Positions 50,200-60,196 of a stretch of DNA of 64,000 nucleotides are shown one piece after another. Source of the DNA: Xanthomonas arboricola pv. populi (GTDB lineage Bacteria > Pseudomonadota > Gammaproteobacteria > Xanthomonadales > Xanthomonadaceae); assembly GCF_002939945.1 (NCBI RefSeq), contig NZ_MDEB01000001.1, positions 62,001 through 126,000 on the forward strand, read 5' to 3'. Position 1 is the first letter of the stretch. Every line of letters starts with the position of its first letter. Below the pieces are notes generated by a model that did no database searches, was not told where the DNA came from, and saw nothing but the letters and a program-made list of their open reading frames with translations. Both the position numbers and the translations under genes were made by a program.

Positions 50200-51700
50200 G
50201 TGGACGATCCAGCAATGGCGTGTCGTCCCCAACGAAATGCGGCGTCCCGGTCAACACGCCGTGGAATTTCTCCAGCGGCTCGCTCAGATGAATACCGCTC
50301 GTTCCGATGCGCAACTCGCGGATCGAATCCTCATGCGCGCCACTGCGGTTCTTGATCACCGACAAGGCCTTGCGGATGCGCCCTTGCGCTTCGAAGAAGC
50401 GGAACAGGATGACGGTATCGGCCATGTAGGAGATGTTGAGGTTGCCGGTGGACATCGTACCGACCAGACCGTGCTGCGGATTGACCAGGAAAGTGGTCAC
50501 GCCGCTCTGGTTGAGGTATGAGAGCAGCTCGTGCATCTGCAGCATCAACTGCTTTTCCTGCGGCATCGAGGTGAGATAGCCGTTGAGGCTGTCGATCACC
50601 AGCACGCGGCAGTCGCGCTCTTCCACACTGGCGCGCACCGCCCAGGCGAACTCGCCCGGGGTCAGTTCGGCCGGATCCATCTGATGCAGTTCCAGCAGGC
50701 CCGCGTCCAGATACTTGCGCAGATCCATGCCCAGACTCTCGGCACGCGTCAGCAAGGTGCCGGTGCGCTCGTCGAACTCCAGGATGCAGCAATGTTCGCC
50801 GCGCGCGCAGGCGGCGGTCACGTACTGCAGCGCGATATTGGTCTTGCCCGAACCGGCGGGCCCGGTCAACAGCGTACTGGTACCGCGCAGCGGCCCACCG
50901 TGCAACAGCGCATCGATGCGCTCCACGCCACTGGACACCGCATCGCCAATGAACGGCACGTGGTGATCGGAGGCGATCAGACGCGGATAGATCCGCATGC
51001 CGCCGGTGGTGATGGTGATGTCGTGATAGCCGGCGATGAAATCCACGCCGCGCAGTTTCTGCACCTGCATGCGCCGACGCGCCGCACCAAAATCCAGCGT
51101 CATGCGTTCCAGAGAAATCACTCCATGGCACAGGCTGTGCAGATGCGCATCGCGTTCGCCGTTCTCGCCGGTGAGGTCATCGACCAGAAACACGGTGATG
51201 TTGCGCGGCGCAAAGAACTGCTTGAGCGACAGCACCTGACGCCGGTAGCGCAGCGAATCCTGTGCCAGCAGCCGCAACTCGGATAACGAGTCGAACACCA
51301 CACGCGTCGGCTTGACCCGATCCACCTCGGCCTGGATCAGCTTGATGGTGCCGTCCAGCTCCATTTCCCAAGGGTGCAGAATGGACTGCTGGCGTCCATC
51401 GCCCAGAAACGCCTCGGCCGATGCCAGCTCGAAGATATGCAGCGCCTCCAGCGACCAGTCGTGCGAGGTGGCCACTTCGTTGAGCTCGTCGATGGTCTCC
51501 GACAAGGTCACATACAGGCAGCTCTCGCCCCTGGCAGCGCCATCGAGCAGGAACTGCAGCGACGCGGTAGTCTTGCCCGAACCCGGCTGGCCTTCCAGCA
51601 AGTAGAGGCGATTGGGCGGCAGGCCGCCGCGCAGGATGGTATCAAGCCCTGTCGTACCAGTCGTAATACGGTTCGCGATCATCGGCTTCAGATTCCCCAT
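50186..51700 (-). CDS. Two-domain KaiC-like ATPase
   Basis: This 504-residue protein has two tandem RecA-like KaiC domains: Walker A GQPGSGKTT (about 37-45) in the first and GPAGSGKTN (about 280-288) in the second. CII continues to a KaiC-like tail. Aligning its late CII segment with cyanobacterial KaiC puts Ser424-Tyr425 where the phosphorylated Ser431-Thr432 pair lies, so one phosphosite could remain and the other is changed to Tyr. No KaiA or KaiB is encoded nearby. Bacterial KaiC-like proteins outside cyanobacteria are linked to stress responses and signalling. It is co-transcribed with the downstream hybrid kinase and divergent from a lone response regulator. Confidence 0.9.
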   Translation of the reverse strand: MGNLKPMIANRITTGTTGLDTILRGGLPPNRLYLLEGQPGSGKTTASLQFLLDGAARGESCLYVTLSETIDELNEVATSHDWSLEALHIFELASAEAFLGDGRQQSILHPWEMELDGTIKLIQAEVDRVKPTRVVFDSLSELRLLAQDSLRYRRQVLSLKQFFAPRNITVFLVDDLTGENGERDAHLHSLCHGVISLERMTLDFGAARRRMQVQKLRGVDFIAGYHDITITTGGMRIYPRLIASDHHVPFIGDAVSSGVERIDALLHGGPLRGTSTLLTGPAGSGKTNIALQYVTAACARGEHCCILEFDERTGTLLTRAESLGMDLRKYLDAGLLELHQMDPAELTPGEFAWAVRASVEERDCRVLVIDSLNGYLTSMPQEKQLMLQMHELLSYLNQSGVTTFLVNPQHGLVGTMSTGNLNISYMADTVILFRFFEAQGRIRKALSVIKNRSGAHEDSIRELRIGTSGIHLSEPLEKFHGVLTGTPHFVGDDTPLLDRPLDYL

Positions 51701-51907
51701 AGACCCAAATTTATCACGGGCGCGTCATGCACCGCTGCGCGTCCGTGAATCGATCAGCTTGCTTGGCGCGACCTGAGCGCCCGCGATACCGGCGCCGTGT
51801 CGTGACCGATGCCGCGCTTTATGGCAGTTCCGACACATTCGTCACGCGCGCGGGCGTAGCGTCGCACTCGAAGTGCATCGCATGGTTGCGATCGATCGAG
51901 GACAGCG

Positions 51908-52282
51908 GTGAATCACGCATCATGCAACGCCCGTATCTTGTTGGTCGAAGACGACGATGCCATTCGTGCGATGACAGCAGATATCCTGGGTGACGAGGGC
52001 TACCAGGTCACCGCGTCGTCGGATGCCGAGCAGGCACTGCAACATCTCAATCAGGCCAGCCCGTTCGATCTGCTGCTCTCCGATATCTGCCTGCCGGGCA
52101 TGAACGGGCGCGACCTTGCAGACAACGCACGCCGGTTGTATCCCGCGCTGCCGATTGTGTTCATGACCGGCTACGCCGGCTCCATTGCCAGGCGCGCGGA
52201 CTTTCTGGATACCGGCATGCGCCTGTTGACCAAGCCGTTTTCGCTACGCGATCTGCTGGGCATCGTGCAGACCGCGCTGTAA
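51908..52282 (+). CDS. Single-domain response regulator
   Basis: This 124-residue CheY-like receiver has the acidic pair in ILLVEDDDAIR, the phospho-acceptor Asp in LLLSDICLPGMNGRDLA, the Thr switch in IVFMTGYAG and the Lys in LLTKPFSLRDL. There is no output domain. The GTG start at 51908 has GAGGA just upstream. It is divergent from the KaiC-like gene and convergent with the second hybrid kinase, so it may relay phosphate between the two kinases or act on a protein partner. The gap 51701-51907 should hold the two divergent promoters; no clear element is seen. Confidence 0.9.
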   Translation: MNHASCNARILLVEDDDAIRAMTADILGDEGYQVTASSDAEQALQHLNQASPFDLLLSDICLPGMNGRDLADNARRLYPALPIVFMTGYAGSIARRADFLDTGMRLLTKPFSLRDLLGIVQTAL

Positions 52283-52321
52283 GTACCCCGACCGAGCCGC
52301 CGCGACGCCTGCACGCACGCT

Positions 52322-55180
52322 TCAGTGCGATTTGCGCTCGAGCAATTGCGCGACGCGGCGCTCCAGGTCCACTGCCAGAAAAGGCTTGGTCAGCACCTCC
52401 ATGCCCTCCTCCAGTTGCCCGGCGCCCACGGCAGCGGTTGCCGCGTAACCGGTGACGAACAGCACCGGCAGCGCCGGCCGGTACTGCCGGCCCGCGTCGG
52501 CGACCTGACGTCCGTTCAACCCGCCGGTCAGGCCGACGTCGGTCACCAGCAGATCGATCGCCTCCTGCGAGCGCAGGCGTTCCACCGCTGCGCTGCCTTC
52601 GGCGGTCTCGATGACGCGGTAGCCCGCTTCGCCCAGCACTTCGGACATCAGCACGCGGATCGCGGTTTCATCTTCCACCAGCAGCACCGTGCAGCTCTGC
52701 GCCGCCGAGCGCTGCGGTTGCTCGGTCGCCGGCACCACCTCGTCCTGTGCCAGCACGCCATGGAAGCGCGGCAGGTACAACGCCATGGTGGTGCCAACGC
52801 CCACCTCCGAGTCGATCCGCACGTGCCCGCCCGACTGGCGGGTGAATCCGTAGATCATCGACAGCCCCAGACCGGTGCCCTGCCCGATCGGCTTGGTGGT
52901 GAAAAACGGCTCGAAGACCTTGGACATCACATCGGCGCTCATGCCGGTGCCGGTGTCCTGCACGCTCAGGCACACGTACTCGCCGATCGGCAGATCCAGC
53001 TGCTGGGCGGCGCCGGCCTCCACCACCCGGTTGGCGATACCGATCGTCAGCTCGCCGCCATCGGGCATCGCATCGCGCGCATTGATACACAGGTTCAGCA
53101 GCGCATTTTCCAGCTGTGGCGCGTCCACCAGCACTTTCCAGGCGTCGGTTGCATCACGCAGCTGCAAGGCAATCGACGGCCCCAGCGTGCGCGCGATGAT
53201 GTCGTGCATGCCATGCACCAGCGCCTGCACCTCAAGCGCGGTGGGCGCCAGTGTCTGCCTGCGCGAAAACGCCAGCAGCCGCTGGGTCAACGCGGTGGCA
53301 CGCGCGGCGCTGGATTGGGCCATCTCCACATAGCGTTCCAGACGGTCGTACTTGCCCTGTTCGATCCGCGTCTGCAACAGCTCCAGGCCGACGCTGATCG
53401 CCGTCAGCAGATTGTTGAAGTCGTGCGCCAACCCACCGGTCAGCTGGCCGACCGCCTCCATCTTCTGACTCTGGCGCAGCTTCTCTTCGGCCAGCAACAG
53501 GGCCGCGCTGCGTTCGCGCACGCGCTCTTCCAGCGTTTCGGTCAGCTGGCGCAGCTGTTGTTCGGCCAGCCGCTTGTCGGTGATGTCGGCAGCCGTGCCG
53601 AACCACTCCACGATCTGCTCGCGCTCGTCCAGCAAGGGGATCGCGCGCATCAGGGTCCAGCCCACCCGCTGATCGGCATCCAGCACGCGATATTCCAGAT
53701 CCAGCCCGGTCTTGTTGATGATCGAATGCGCAATGGCTTCGGACAGCCGCGCGCGATCGTCCGGGTGCACCATCTCCTGCTGCCAGTTCAAGCTCGACGA
53801 GAGCGCATCGCTCAGCGCCCCCTCGCCAACCAGTTGGCGAAGCTCGCGCCAATCGGCCGTGGCCGAAAAGATCGATTGCGAGGACGCGCGCACCAACGCA
53901 TCCAGCCGGCGCTCGCTCTTGCGCAAGGCTTCGCTGGCCAGCCGCTCGGCGGTACGGTCGCGCAACACCTTGACAAAGCCGATCGCCGCACCGGTTTCGT
54001 CGCGCAGCACCATCAGCGAACCATTCGCCCAGAAACGTTGACCGGACTTGCGCACATGCCAGCGCTCGTCCATGCCGCTGCCGCTTTCCAGCGCCGCTGC
54101 CGCCTCGATCAGGATCTGCCGGCGCTCTACATCTTCCGGCGTGAAGGTGCGCTCCAGCGACTGGCCCAGCATCTCGGCCTCGCTCCAGCCCAGAATGCGC
54201 TGTGCGCCCTCGTTCCAGGACGTCACCAACCCGTGCAGATCGGTGGCGATGATCGCGTAGTCCATCACGCTGTCCAGGATCTGCCGGTTGCGCACCTCCG
54301 CCTCGCGCACCGCGCGTTCCAGGCCAATGCGATCGGTGATGTCCAGGCCCTGCACGAAGATGCCGGAGACGGTGCCGTCGGCGCCGGCGATCGGCTGGTA
54401 GACCAGATCCAGCAGGCGCCGCTCCACCGCGCCGCCCGGCTCGACCTGCACGTTGTACGCCAGCGCATTGGCCGCATAGGCGCGCCCGGACTGATACACC
54501 TCGTCCAGGCGACGCAGATGCCCCTGCTCGACCAGATCGGGCAAGGCCTCGGCCAGTGGCTTGCCGATCACGTCGCGGTGGCCGATCAGGCGCGAATAGC
54601 ACGGGTTGGCAAATTCCAATCGATGCTGCGGACCGCTCAGGAACGCCATGAACATCGGCGCCTGCTCGAACAACCGGATCAGCCGCTCGTGCTCATCGGC
54701 AAGACGGTTTTGCGCCACCTTGCGGTCTGTGACTTCGTTGGTGACGCAGAACGCGCCTCCCACACGCCCATCGTCCAGATAAATCGGCGAGAACGAGAAC
54801 GTCCACCAAGTGTCTTCAGGCGTGCCATAGCGGTTCATGCCGATCGGCACTTCCTCGAAGCGCGAGGCGCTCCCCGCGAACGCGGCCTCGATCGGCGCGC
54901 GCACCGCCTCCCACGCATCGGCCCACAGTTCCTGCAGCGGCGCACCCAGCGCATGCGGCTGCCGCGGCCCTAGAATCGGCGCATATGCATCGTTGTAGAA
55001 AAAGGTCAGCGCATCGCCCCACACCACATACATGCTTTCCGGCGAGCCGAGCATCAGGCTGACGGCATTGCGCAGCGGCGACGGCCACTGCGCACTCGGC
55101 CCCAGCGATGTTGCGGCCCAGTCGTATACACGCACGGCCTGCGCCATGGCGCTGTCGCCATAAGGAAACGGCGCGTTCAT
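52322..55180 (-). CDS. Multi-PAS hybrid histidine kinase
   Basis: This 952-residue cytosolic kinase has no transmembrane segments. The N-terminal part (about 1-160) is a PAS-like domain with YVVWGDALTFFYNDAYAPILG. It is followed by PAS domains near 165-290, 300-415 (VTSWNEGAQRILGWSEAE) and 430-545, a coiled coil, HisKA with MEAVGQLTGGLAHDFNNLL, HATPase (NARDAMPDGG, GTGLGLSMIYGF) and a receiver domain (VLLVEDETAIR, LLVTDVGLTGG, LTKPF). No LOV cysteine motif (NCRFLQ) is seen. Its receiver resembles that of the kinase at 48127, so they may share partners. The ATG at 55180 is preferred; an in-frame start at 55195 adds five residues. Confidence 0.9.
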   Translation of the reverse strand: MNAPFPYGDSAMAQAVRVYDWAATSLGPSAQWPSPLRNAVSLMLGSPESMYVVWGDALTFFYNDAYAPILGPRQPHALGAPLQELWADAWEAVRAPIEAAFAGSASRFEEVPIGMNRYGTPEDTWWTFSFSPIYLDDGRVGGAFCVTNEVTDRKVAQNRLADEHERLIRLFEQAPMFMAFLSGPQHRLEFANPCYSRLIGHRDVIGKPLAEALPDLVEQGHLRRLDEVYQSGRAYAANALAYNVQVEPGGAVERRLLDLVYQPIAGADGTVSGIFVQGLDITDRIGLERAVREAEVRNRQILDSVMDYAIIATDLHGLVTSWNEGAQRILGWSEAEMLGQSLERTFTPEDVERRQILIEAAAALESGSGMDERWHVRKSGQRFWANGSLMVLRDETGAAIGFVKVLRDRTAERLASEALRKSERRLDALVRASSQSIFSATADWRELRQLVGEGALSDALSSSLNWQQEMVHPDDRARLSEAIAHSIINKTGLDLEYRVLDADQRVGWTLMRAIPLLDEREQIVEWFGTAADITDKRLAEQQLRQLTETLEERVRERSAALLLAEEKLRQSQKMEAVGQLTGGLAHDFNNLLTAISVGLELLQTRIEQGKYDRLERYVEMAQSSAARATALTQRLLAFSRRQTLAPTALEVQALVHGMHDIIARTLGPSIALQLRDATDAWKVLVDAPQLENALLNLCINARDAMPDGGELTIGIANRVVEAGAAQQLDLPIGEYVCLSVQDTGTGMSADVMSKVFEPFFTTKPIGQGTGLGLSMIYGFTRQSGGHVRIDSEVGVGTTMALYLPRFHGVLAQDEVVPATEQPQRSAAQSCTVLLVEDETAIRVLMSEVLGEAGYRVIETAEGSAAVERLRSQEAIDLLVTDVGLTGGLNGRQVADAGRQYRPALPVLFVTGYAATAAVGAGQLEEGMEVLTKPFLAVDLERRVAQLLERKSH

Positions 55181-55588
55181 GCGGCGCCCGGGCACGCTGC
55201 CGTCCAGCGGCAGTCGTCATGCGTCCAATGCGCGACATGGTGCGCGGCCAACCTACCAATCACCCAACCAAGCATCTTTGACGAACCATTGAAGAGAAAC
55301 CAGGGGCCAACGCCGCGCATCGCTGTTGACAGGATCGCACATGCCGCCATGCCGGCCTGACCTGCCACCAACGCCATCCGGCGTCGCCGTTGGCGCCCTG
55401 CGCGGCGTGCAGCGCCCGCCTACGTTACAACACTCACGTGACGATGCCTGCGCACTGCGCGCCGCCCCACCACGGCGCGCGTTGCTGCACGGCAGCCGGC
55501 ATGGACCCCTCGCCGCGGCGCGCAGGCGATACCTGTGGTGGGCGCGCCCGGATAAAATCGCCAGCTGGCCGAAAGGCGTGGCACGGTG
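55181..55588. other. Intergenic region without a recognised gene
   Basis: This 408-bp gap separates the divergent hybrid kinase and MarR genes. Open frames here are arginine/alanine-rich and look like chance. I see no repeat, sigma-regulon motif or palindrome. It should hold the two divergent promoters. Confidence 0.5.
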
Positions 55589-56059
55589 ATGCAGATGCAG
55601 GATCGCGACGTACTCATTCACCCTCTGGCTGCGCTGGCACCGGGGTATCTGGCCAACCATGCCGCGCGGGTCTTCAATCGTCTGGTGGATGCGCAACTGC
55701 GGCCGCATGGCATGTCGCTGGCACTGATCGGGCCGATCATGCTGCTGTCCTGGAAAGGGCCGATGCTGCAACGCGACCTGGTGATCGCCTCGGCAGTGAA
55801 GCAGCCGGCAATGGTGGCGCTGCTGGACAAGCTGGAGGGCCTGAAGCTGATCAAGCGCTCCCCGACGCCGCAGGACCGCCGCGCCGCGGTGGTCTCGCTC
55901 ACGCCCCGCGGGCGCAGGATCGCCGAGATCGGCGGCAAGATACTGATCGATCTGAATGCCGATGCGCTGAAAGACTTCTCCTCCGAGGAGGCGCAGCAGA
56001 CTGTCGCGTTCATGCAGCGCCTGATCGCCAACCTGGAGCAGCGCGACCAGGACATGTAA
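55589..56059 (+). CDS. MarR-family transcriptional regulator
   Basis: This 156-residue winged-helix protein has the MarR layout: dimerisation helices (about 10-40 and 120-155) around the DNA-binding block LQRDLVIASAVKQPAMVALLDKLEGLKLIKRSPTPQDRRAAVVSLT, whose DRR wing motif is conserved. It probably represses the adjacent FAD monooxygenase gene through the palindrome overlapping its own stop. MarR ligands are usually phenolics or antibiotics. The ATG at 55589 is preceded by an in-frame GTG at 55586. Confidence 0.9.
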   Translation: MQMQDRDVLIHPLAALAPGYLANHAARVFNRLVDAQLRPHGMSLALIGPIMLLSWKGPMLQRDLVIASAVKQPAMVALLDKLEGLKLIKRSPTPQDRRAAVVSLTPRGRRIAEIGGKILIDLNADALKDFSSEEAQQTVAFMQRLIANLEQRDQDM

Positions 56060-56075
56060 TATCACTCCTGATATT
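56058..56075. promoter_or_regulatory. Palindromic operator, likely for the MarR regulator
   Basis: AATATCA-CTCC-TGATATT is a perfect 7-bp inverted repeat with a 4-bp spacer, AT-rich in a GC-rich genome. It overlaps the marR-type stop codon and lies 21 bp before the monooxygenase ATG, so binding there would block that gene's promoter or early transcription. Confidence 0.72.
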
Positions 56076-56096
56076 TATTCTTTCGGGTGATCTGTC

Positions 56097-57281
56097 ATGC
56101 CGCGTCGCATCCTCATCACCGGCGCAAGCGTCGCCGGCAACACCGTGGCCTGGGCGCTCGCCCAGCAGGGGTTCGACGTGACCATCGTCGAGCAGGCTGA
56201 ACAATTTCGCGATGGCGGTCAGAACATCGACGTGCGCGGCGTCGGCCGCGCGGTCCTGCAGCGCATGGGGCTGGAGCAGGCCGCACTCGATCACGGCACC
56301 GGCGAGGAAGGCACCGCCTGGGTCGACGAAGACGGCCATGCGGTGGCGACCTTCAAGACCGACGACATCGACGGCGATGGCCCGACCGCCGAACTGGAAA
56401 TCCTGCGCGGCGACCTCGCCCGCCTGCTCTACGAGGCGGCCCGCCAGAAAGCCGAGTATCGGTTCGGCGACCGCATTGCCAGCATCGACGACGACGGCAA
56501 TGCTGCCACCGTCCGCTTCCAGAGCGGACACAGCGACCGCTTCGATGCCGTCATCGTCGCCGAAGGGGTCGGCTCGGCCACACGCGAGCTGGTGTTCCCC
56601 GACGAGAACGACCCGCGCTGGATGGATCTGACCATCGCCTACTTCACCATCGCACGCACCGCCGACGATGACCGCCTGTGGCGCTGGTATCACACCACCG
56701 GCGGGCGCAGCATCTCGTTGCGTCCGGACCGGCACGGCACCACACGCGCCATGCTCTCGCTGCAGAAAGCCTCCGAGGGCGAGCAAGACTGGGACGTGGC
56801 GACCCAGAAGGCCTATCTGCGCGAACGCTTCGCCGATGCAGGCTGGCAGGCTGCGCGGGTGCTGGACGGCATGGACAGCACCGACGATTTCTATTTCGAC
56901 GCCTTGCGCCAGGTGCGCATGCCGCGCTGGCACGCCGGCCGCGTCGTGCTGACCGGCGACGCCGCCTGGTGCGCAACGCCGTTGGCCGGTATCGGCGCCA
57001 CCCTGGCGGTCACCGGCGGCCATGTTCTGGCCAACGAGATCGCACGCGCCGAGACGCTGGAACAGGCCTTTGCCGCCTACGCCGACGCCATGCGGCCGAT
57101 GGTCGAACAAGGCCAGGGCGTGCCGAAGATCGGCCCACGGCTGATGAATCCGCACAGCCGGCTCGGCATCCAGCTGCTGCACGGCGCACTGAAATTCGCC
57201 AGCCAACCCAGCATCCAGAACATCGCCGCCAAGCTGATGACGCCGTCGATGAAGGCGCCGGACCTGTCGCGCTATGACTGA
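56097..57281 (+). CDS. FAD-dependent monooxygenase (TetX/PHBH-like)
   Basis: This 394-residue flavoprotein of the aromatic-hydroxylase fold has an N-terminal FAD site ILITGASVAGNTVAWALAQQ (GxSxAG in place of GxGxxG), the strand ending TIVEQ, an internal motif VIVAEGVGSATREL (equivalent to the DG motif) and GDAAWCATPLAGIGATLAV (the GD motif that binds the FAD ribityl). It would hydroxylate a small aromatic or polyketide-like compound; resemblance to TetX does not prove tetracycline activity. MarR control fits detoxification of a phenolic. Confidence 0.9.
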   Translation: MPRRILITGASVAGNTVAWALAQQGFDVTIVEQAEQFRDGGQNIDVRGVGRAVLQRMGLEQAALDHGTGEEGTAWVDEDGHAVATFKTDDIDGDGPTAELEILRGDLARLLYEAARQKAEYRFGDRIASIDDDGNAATVRFQSGHSDRFDAVIVAEGVGSATRELVFPDENDPRWMDLTIAYFTIARTADDDRLWRWYHTTGGRSISLRPDRHGTTRAMLSLQKASEGEQDWDVATQKAYLRERFADAGWQAARVLDGMDSTDDFYFDALRQVRMPRWHAGRVVLTGDAAWCATPLAGIGATLAVTGGHVLANEIARAETLEQAFAAYADAMRPMVEQGQGVPKIGPRLMNPHSRLGIQLLHGALKFASQPSIQNIAAKLMTPSMKAPDLSRYD

Positions 57282-57684
57282 ACTCAAAGAGATCGGCGGC
57301 TGTACTGCGGTGGCGGCACGATGCGTGCTGGCATCGACGCCCGCAAAGGGCCGCAGCTCCCTTGCAGCGGCCGTCTCCCCGCCCGAGAACCCACCGAGCT
57401 GAATCGGCTTATCTCCGGGCGCTGATGGGCACCACAGCGCGGCTCTGCAGCCGTACCCGGTGGCTTGCAACTTCGACCACTCTGGCCTGGCGCCAGCGCG
57501 AAGCCAACCGTGGATGAATCGCTCCGGGCAGGTGGTTTCATTTCCGATGACCGAAGCCGCTAACGAACACGTCGAGACATCCTTCGTGCAGCGGTCACGC
57601 TGCTGACGCCATCGGTGTCCCGGGCGCATCGCCTCCCAGCTTTTGCTGGGATTCTCCCCGCTCTGATCACCGATCGAACTCCCT
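57282..57684. other. Intergenic region without a recognised gene
   Basis: A 403-bp gap between the monooxygenase and chemoreceptor genes. Frames here are short and not gene-like. It should contain the chemoreceptor promoter, but I cannot identify it. Confidence 0.5.
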
Positions 57685-59796
57685 ATGCCCCTGCTTTCGA
57701 ATCTGCGTATCGGTCAGCGCCTGGCCCTCGGCTTCCTCGCGATCATTGTCCTGATGGTGATCCTCACCATCGTCGGCATCCAGCGCGTGCGCAGCATCGA
57801 CCAGCAGCTCACCGCCATCAACGAGGTCAACAGCGTCAAGCAACGCTATGCGATCAACTTCCGCGGCAGCGTGCACGACCGCGCGATCGCCCTGCGCGAT
57901 GTCGTGCTGGTGAACGACCCGGCAGACCGGCACACGGCAGAACAGTCGATCGACAAGCTCGCCGCGGACTACGCACGCTCCGCACAGCCGCTGGACGACA
58001 TGATCGCGGCCTCAACCGACGCAGAAGAAAAGGCCATCCTCCAGCGGATCAAGGCCATCGAGCAGCGCACCATGCCGTTGATCGCGCAGGTGCGCGCGTT
58101 CCGCGGTGGCGACGACAAGCCGCATGCCGAACAACGCCTGCTACAGCAGGCGCGCCCCGCCTTCGTCGCCTGGCTGGCCAGCATCAACGCCTTCATCGAT
58201 CTGCAGGAAGCCAAGAACCGCGCGGCTGCCAAAGATGCGGTGACCACCGCGCGTGGCTTTGCGATGCTGATGGTGGTCTCCACCGTCATCGCCTTGCTGC
58301 TGGGTGCAACGATTGCGTTGTTGCTGACCCGTAGCGTGGTACTGCCCTTGCGGCAGTCGCTGCGGCTGGCAGAGCGCATCAACGACGGCGATCTGCGCAG
58401 CCAGGACCAGCCCACCAGCAAGGACGAATCCGGCCAGCTGCTGCGCGCCATGCAGCAGATGCAGCGGCGCCTGCAGGACGTGATCTCCGCCCAACGCAGC
58501 ATGGCGGCCCGCCACGATGCCGGCGAGATCAGCTATCGCACCGATGCCCAGCAGTTTCCCGGGGAATACGGGCACATGGTGCAGGACACCAACGCACTGG
58601 TGCATGCGCACGTGCAGACCCAGCTGCGCATGACCGAGGTCATGGGCAGCTATGCCGTCGGCGACCTGGCCCCCGAAATCGAGCAATACCCTGGCGAAAA
58701 GGCCGCCATCACCGCCACCATGCAGCAGGTCAAGCAGAACCTGAGCGCCATCAACACGCAGATCCAGCAGCTCACCCAGGCTGCGTGCGCCGGCAACTTC
58801 GCGCTGCGCGGCCAGCCGGAAAAGTTCGAACACGACTTCCGCCTGATGGTCGAAAACCTCAACACCATGATGGCCACATCCGATGCCAACCTGGCCAGGT
58901 TTTCCGACCTGCTGCGTTGCATCGCCGATGGCGATCTGACGGTGCGCATGACCGGCAACTTCCACGGTGTGTTCGCCTCCATGCGCGACGATGCCAACAG
59001 CACCGTGCATCGCCTGACCGACATCGTCACGCATATCCAGACCACCTCCAACAGCATCGGTTTTGCCGCCGAAGACATCGCCAGCGGCAACCAGGAACTG
59101 GCCCGCCGCAGCGAACAGCAGGCCGCCAGCCTGGAAGAAACCGCCGCCTCGATGGAAGAGCTGACCTCCACCGTCAAACAGAATGCCGAGCACGCCGGCC
59201 GCGCCAATCAGCTCGCGCTGGGCGCCGCCGCCATCGCCTCGGAAGGACGCGATGCGGTCGGCCAGGTCATCGAACAGATGTCCGGCATCGAGGCTTCATC
59301 CAGGCGTATCGCCGACATCATCTCGGTCATCGACGGCATCGCCTTCCAGACCAATATCCTGGCCCTCAATGCCGCCGTCGAGGCCGCACGCGCCGGCGAA
59401 CAAGGCCGCGGTTTCGCCGTGGTCGCCTCGGAAGTGCGCACCCTCTCGCATCGCTCATCGGACGCCGCCAAGGAAATCAAACACCTGATCGACGACTCCG
59501 TGCAACGCGTCGCCGACGGTGCAACGCTGGTGCACAAGGCCGGCACCACCATGGGCGACGTCGTCACCAGCGTCCAGCACGTCACCGACATCATGGGCCA
59601 CATCTCCGCCGCCTCGCTGGAACAGGCCGGCGGCATCGAACAGGTCAATCGGACCATCGCCCAGATGGACGAAACCACCCAACAAAACGTCAGCCTTGTC
59701 GAAGCGGCAAGCACCGCCGCACGTTCGCTCGAAGCGCATTCGATGCAACTGACGCGGGCGGTCGAGGTGTTCAAGGTCAACGCGTCGGTGATCTGA
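57685..59796 (+). CDS. Methyl-accepting chemotaxis protein (4HB sensor)
   Basis: This 703-residue chemoreceptor has an N-terminal transmembrane helix (about 11-32), a periplasmic four-helix-bundle sensor (about 33-190), a second transmembrane helix (about 193-212), then HAMP and HAMP-like repeats to about residue 430, followed by the signalling domain. The tip contains [20 protein letters not shown] and [12 protein letters not shown]. It ends [11 protein letters not shown] without a CheR-docking pentapeptide. The ligand is unknown. It is probably monocistronic. Confidence 0.93.
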   Translation: MPLLSNLRIGQRLALGFLAIIVLMVILTIVGIQRVRSIDQQLTAINEVNSVKQRYAINFRGSVHDRAIALRDVVLVNDPADRHTAEQSIDKLAADYARSAQPLDDMIAASTDAEEKAILQRIKAIEQRTMPLIAQVRAFRGGDDKPHAEQRLLQQARPAFVAWLASINAFIDLQEAKNRAAAKDAVTTARGFAMLMVVSTVIALLLGATIALLLTRSVVLPLRQSLRLAERINDGDLRSQDQPTSKDESGQLLRAMQQMQRRLQDVISAQRSMAARHDAGEISYRTDAQQFPGEYGHMVQDTNALVHAHVQTQLRMTEVMGSYAVGDLAPEIEQYPGEKAAITATMQQVKQNLSAINTQIQQLTQAACAGNFALRGQPEKFEHDFRLMVENLNTMMATSDANLARFSDLLRCIADGDLTVRMTGNFHGVFASMRDDANSTVHRLTDIVTHIQTTSNSIGFAAEDIASGNQELARRSEQQAASLEETAASMEELTSTVKQNAEHAGRANQLALGAAAIASEGRDAVGQVIEQMSGIEASSRRIADIISVIDGIAFQTNILALNAAVEAARAGEQGRGFAVVASEVRTLSHRSSDAAKEIKHLIDDSVQRVADGATLVHKAGTTMGDVVTSVQHVTDIMGHISAASLEQAGGIEQVNRTIAQMDETTQQNVSLVEAASTAARSLEAHSMQLTRAVEVFKVNASVI

Positions 59797-60196
59797 CTGA
59801 CCGGGTAGCGCGACCACCTTCCGGTGATTCGGACCAGGACTGACTTGGGGCGATCGGTGATCCGCCAACCTGCGTTGCCTGGCTCCGGATTCCCGCTCGA
59901 GTGAGGGAGAACACAGTGGCAGCGGTCGCGTTGGGATTCCTGGACGAGGTGGATCAGCCACTGATGCGCTGGTTCACGAAAGCCTGGTTCGCCTGGTCAC
60001 GCAGTGTCGTTCCCAGGTGCACAGATCAGTTGACTCGCCTTATCGCTGCCAGCGCTCGCGCACTGCTGGCGCTTGCGCGCGCGCACCATGGCGAAGTGAC
60101 GCTACGTCACATTGAGACGCTGCATTACATTGACGTACTCACCACATCCGCGCAGAGCGCCGGGGACATCAGCTAGCATCTCTACAACACACGAGC
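59797..60196. other. Intergenic region with one small palindrome
   Basis: The 400-bp gap holds GTGACG-CTA-CGTCAC (60096-60110), a 6-bp inverted repeat that could be an operator for the downstream lipoprotein gene. A GTG-started frame of 91 codons (59901-60176) has no recognisable features and is not called. Confidence 0.4.

Noticed and set aside
51884..51895. GGTTGC between the KaiC-like and regulator genes as a sigma-regulon site
   Set aside because: The -10 position reads TGC, not CAC, so the motif is not met.
59901..60176. A 91-codon GTG-started frame between the chemoreceptor and lipoprotein genes
   Set aside because: No ribosome site, domain or membrane feature supports it.
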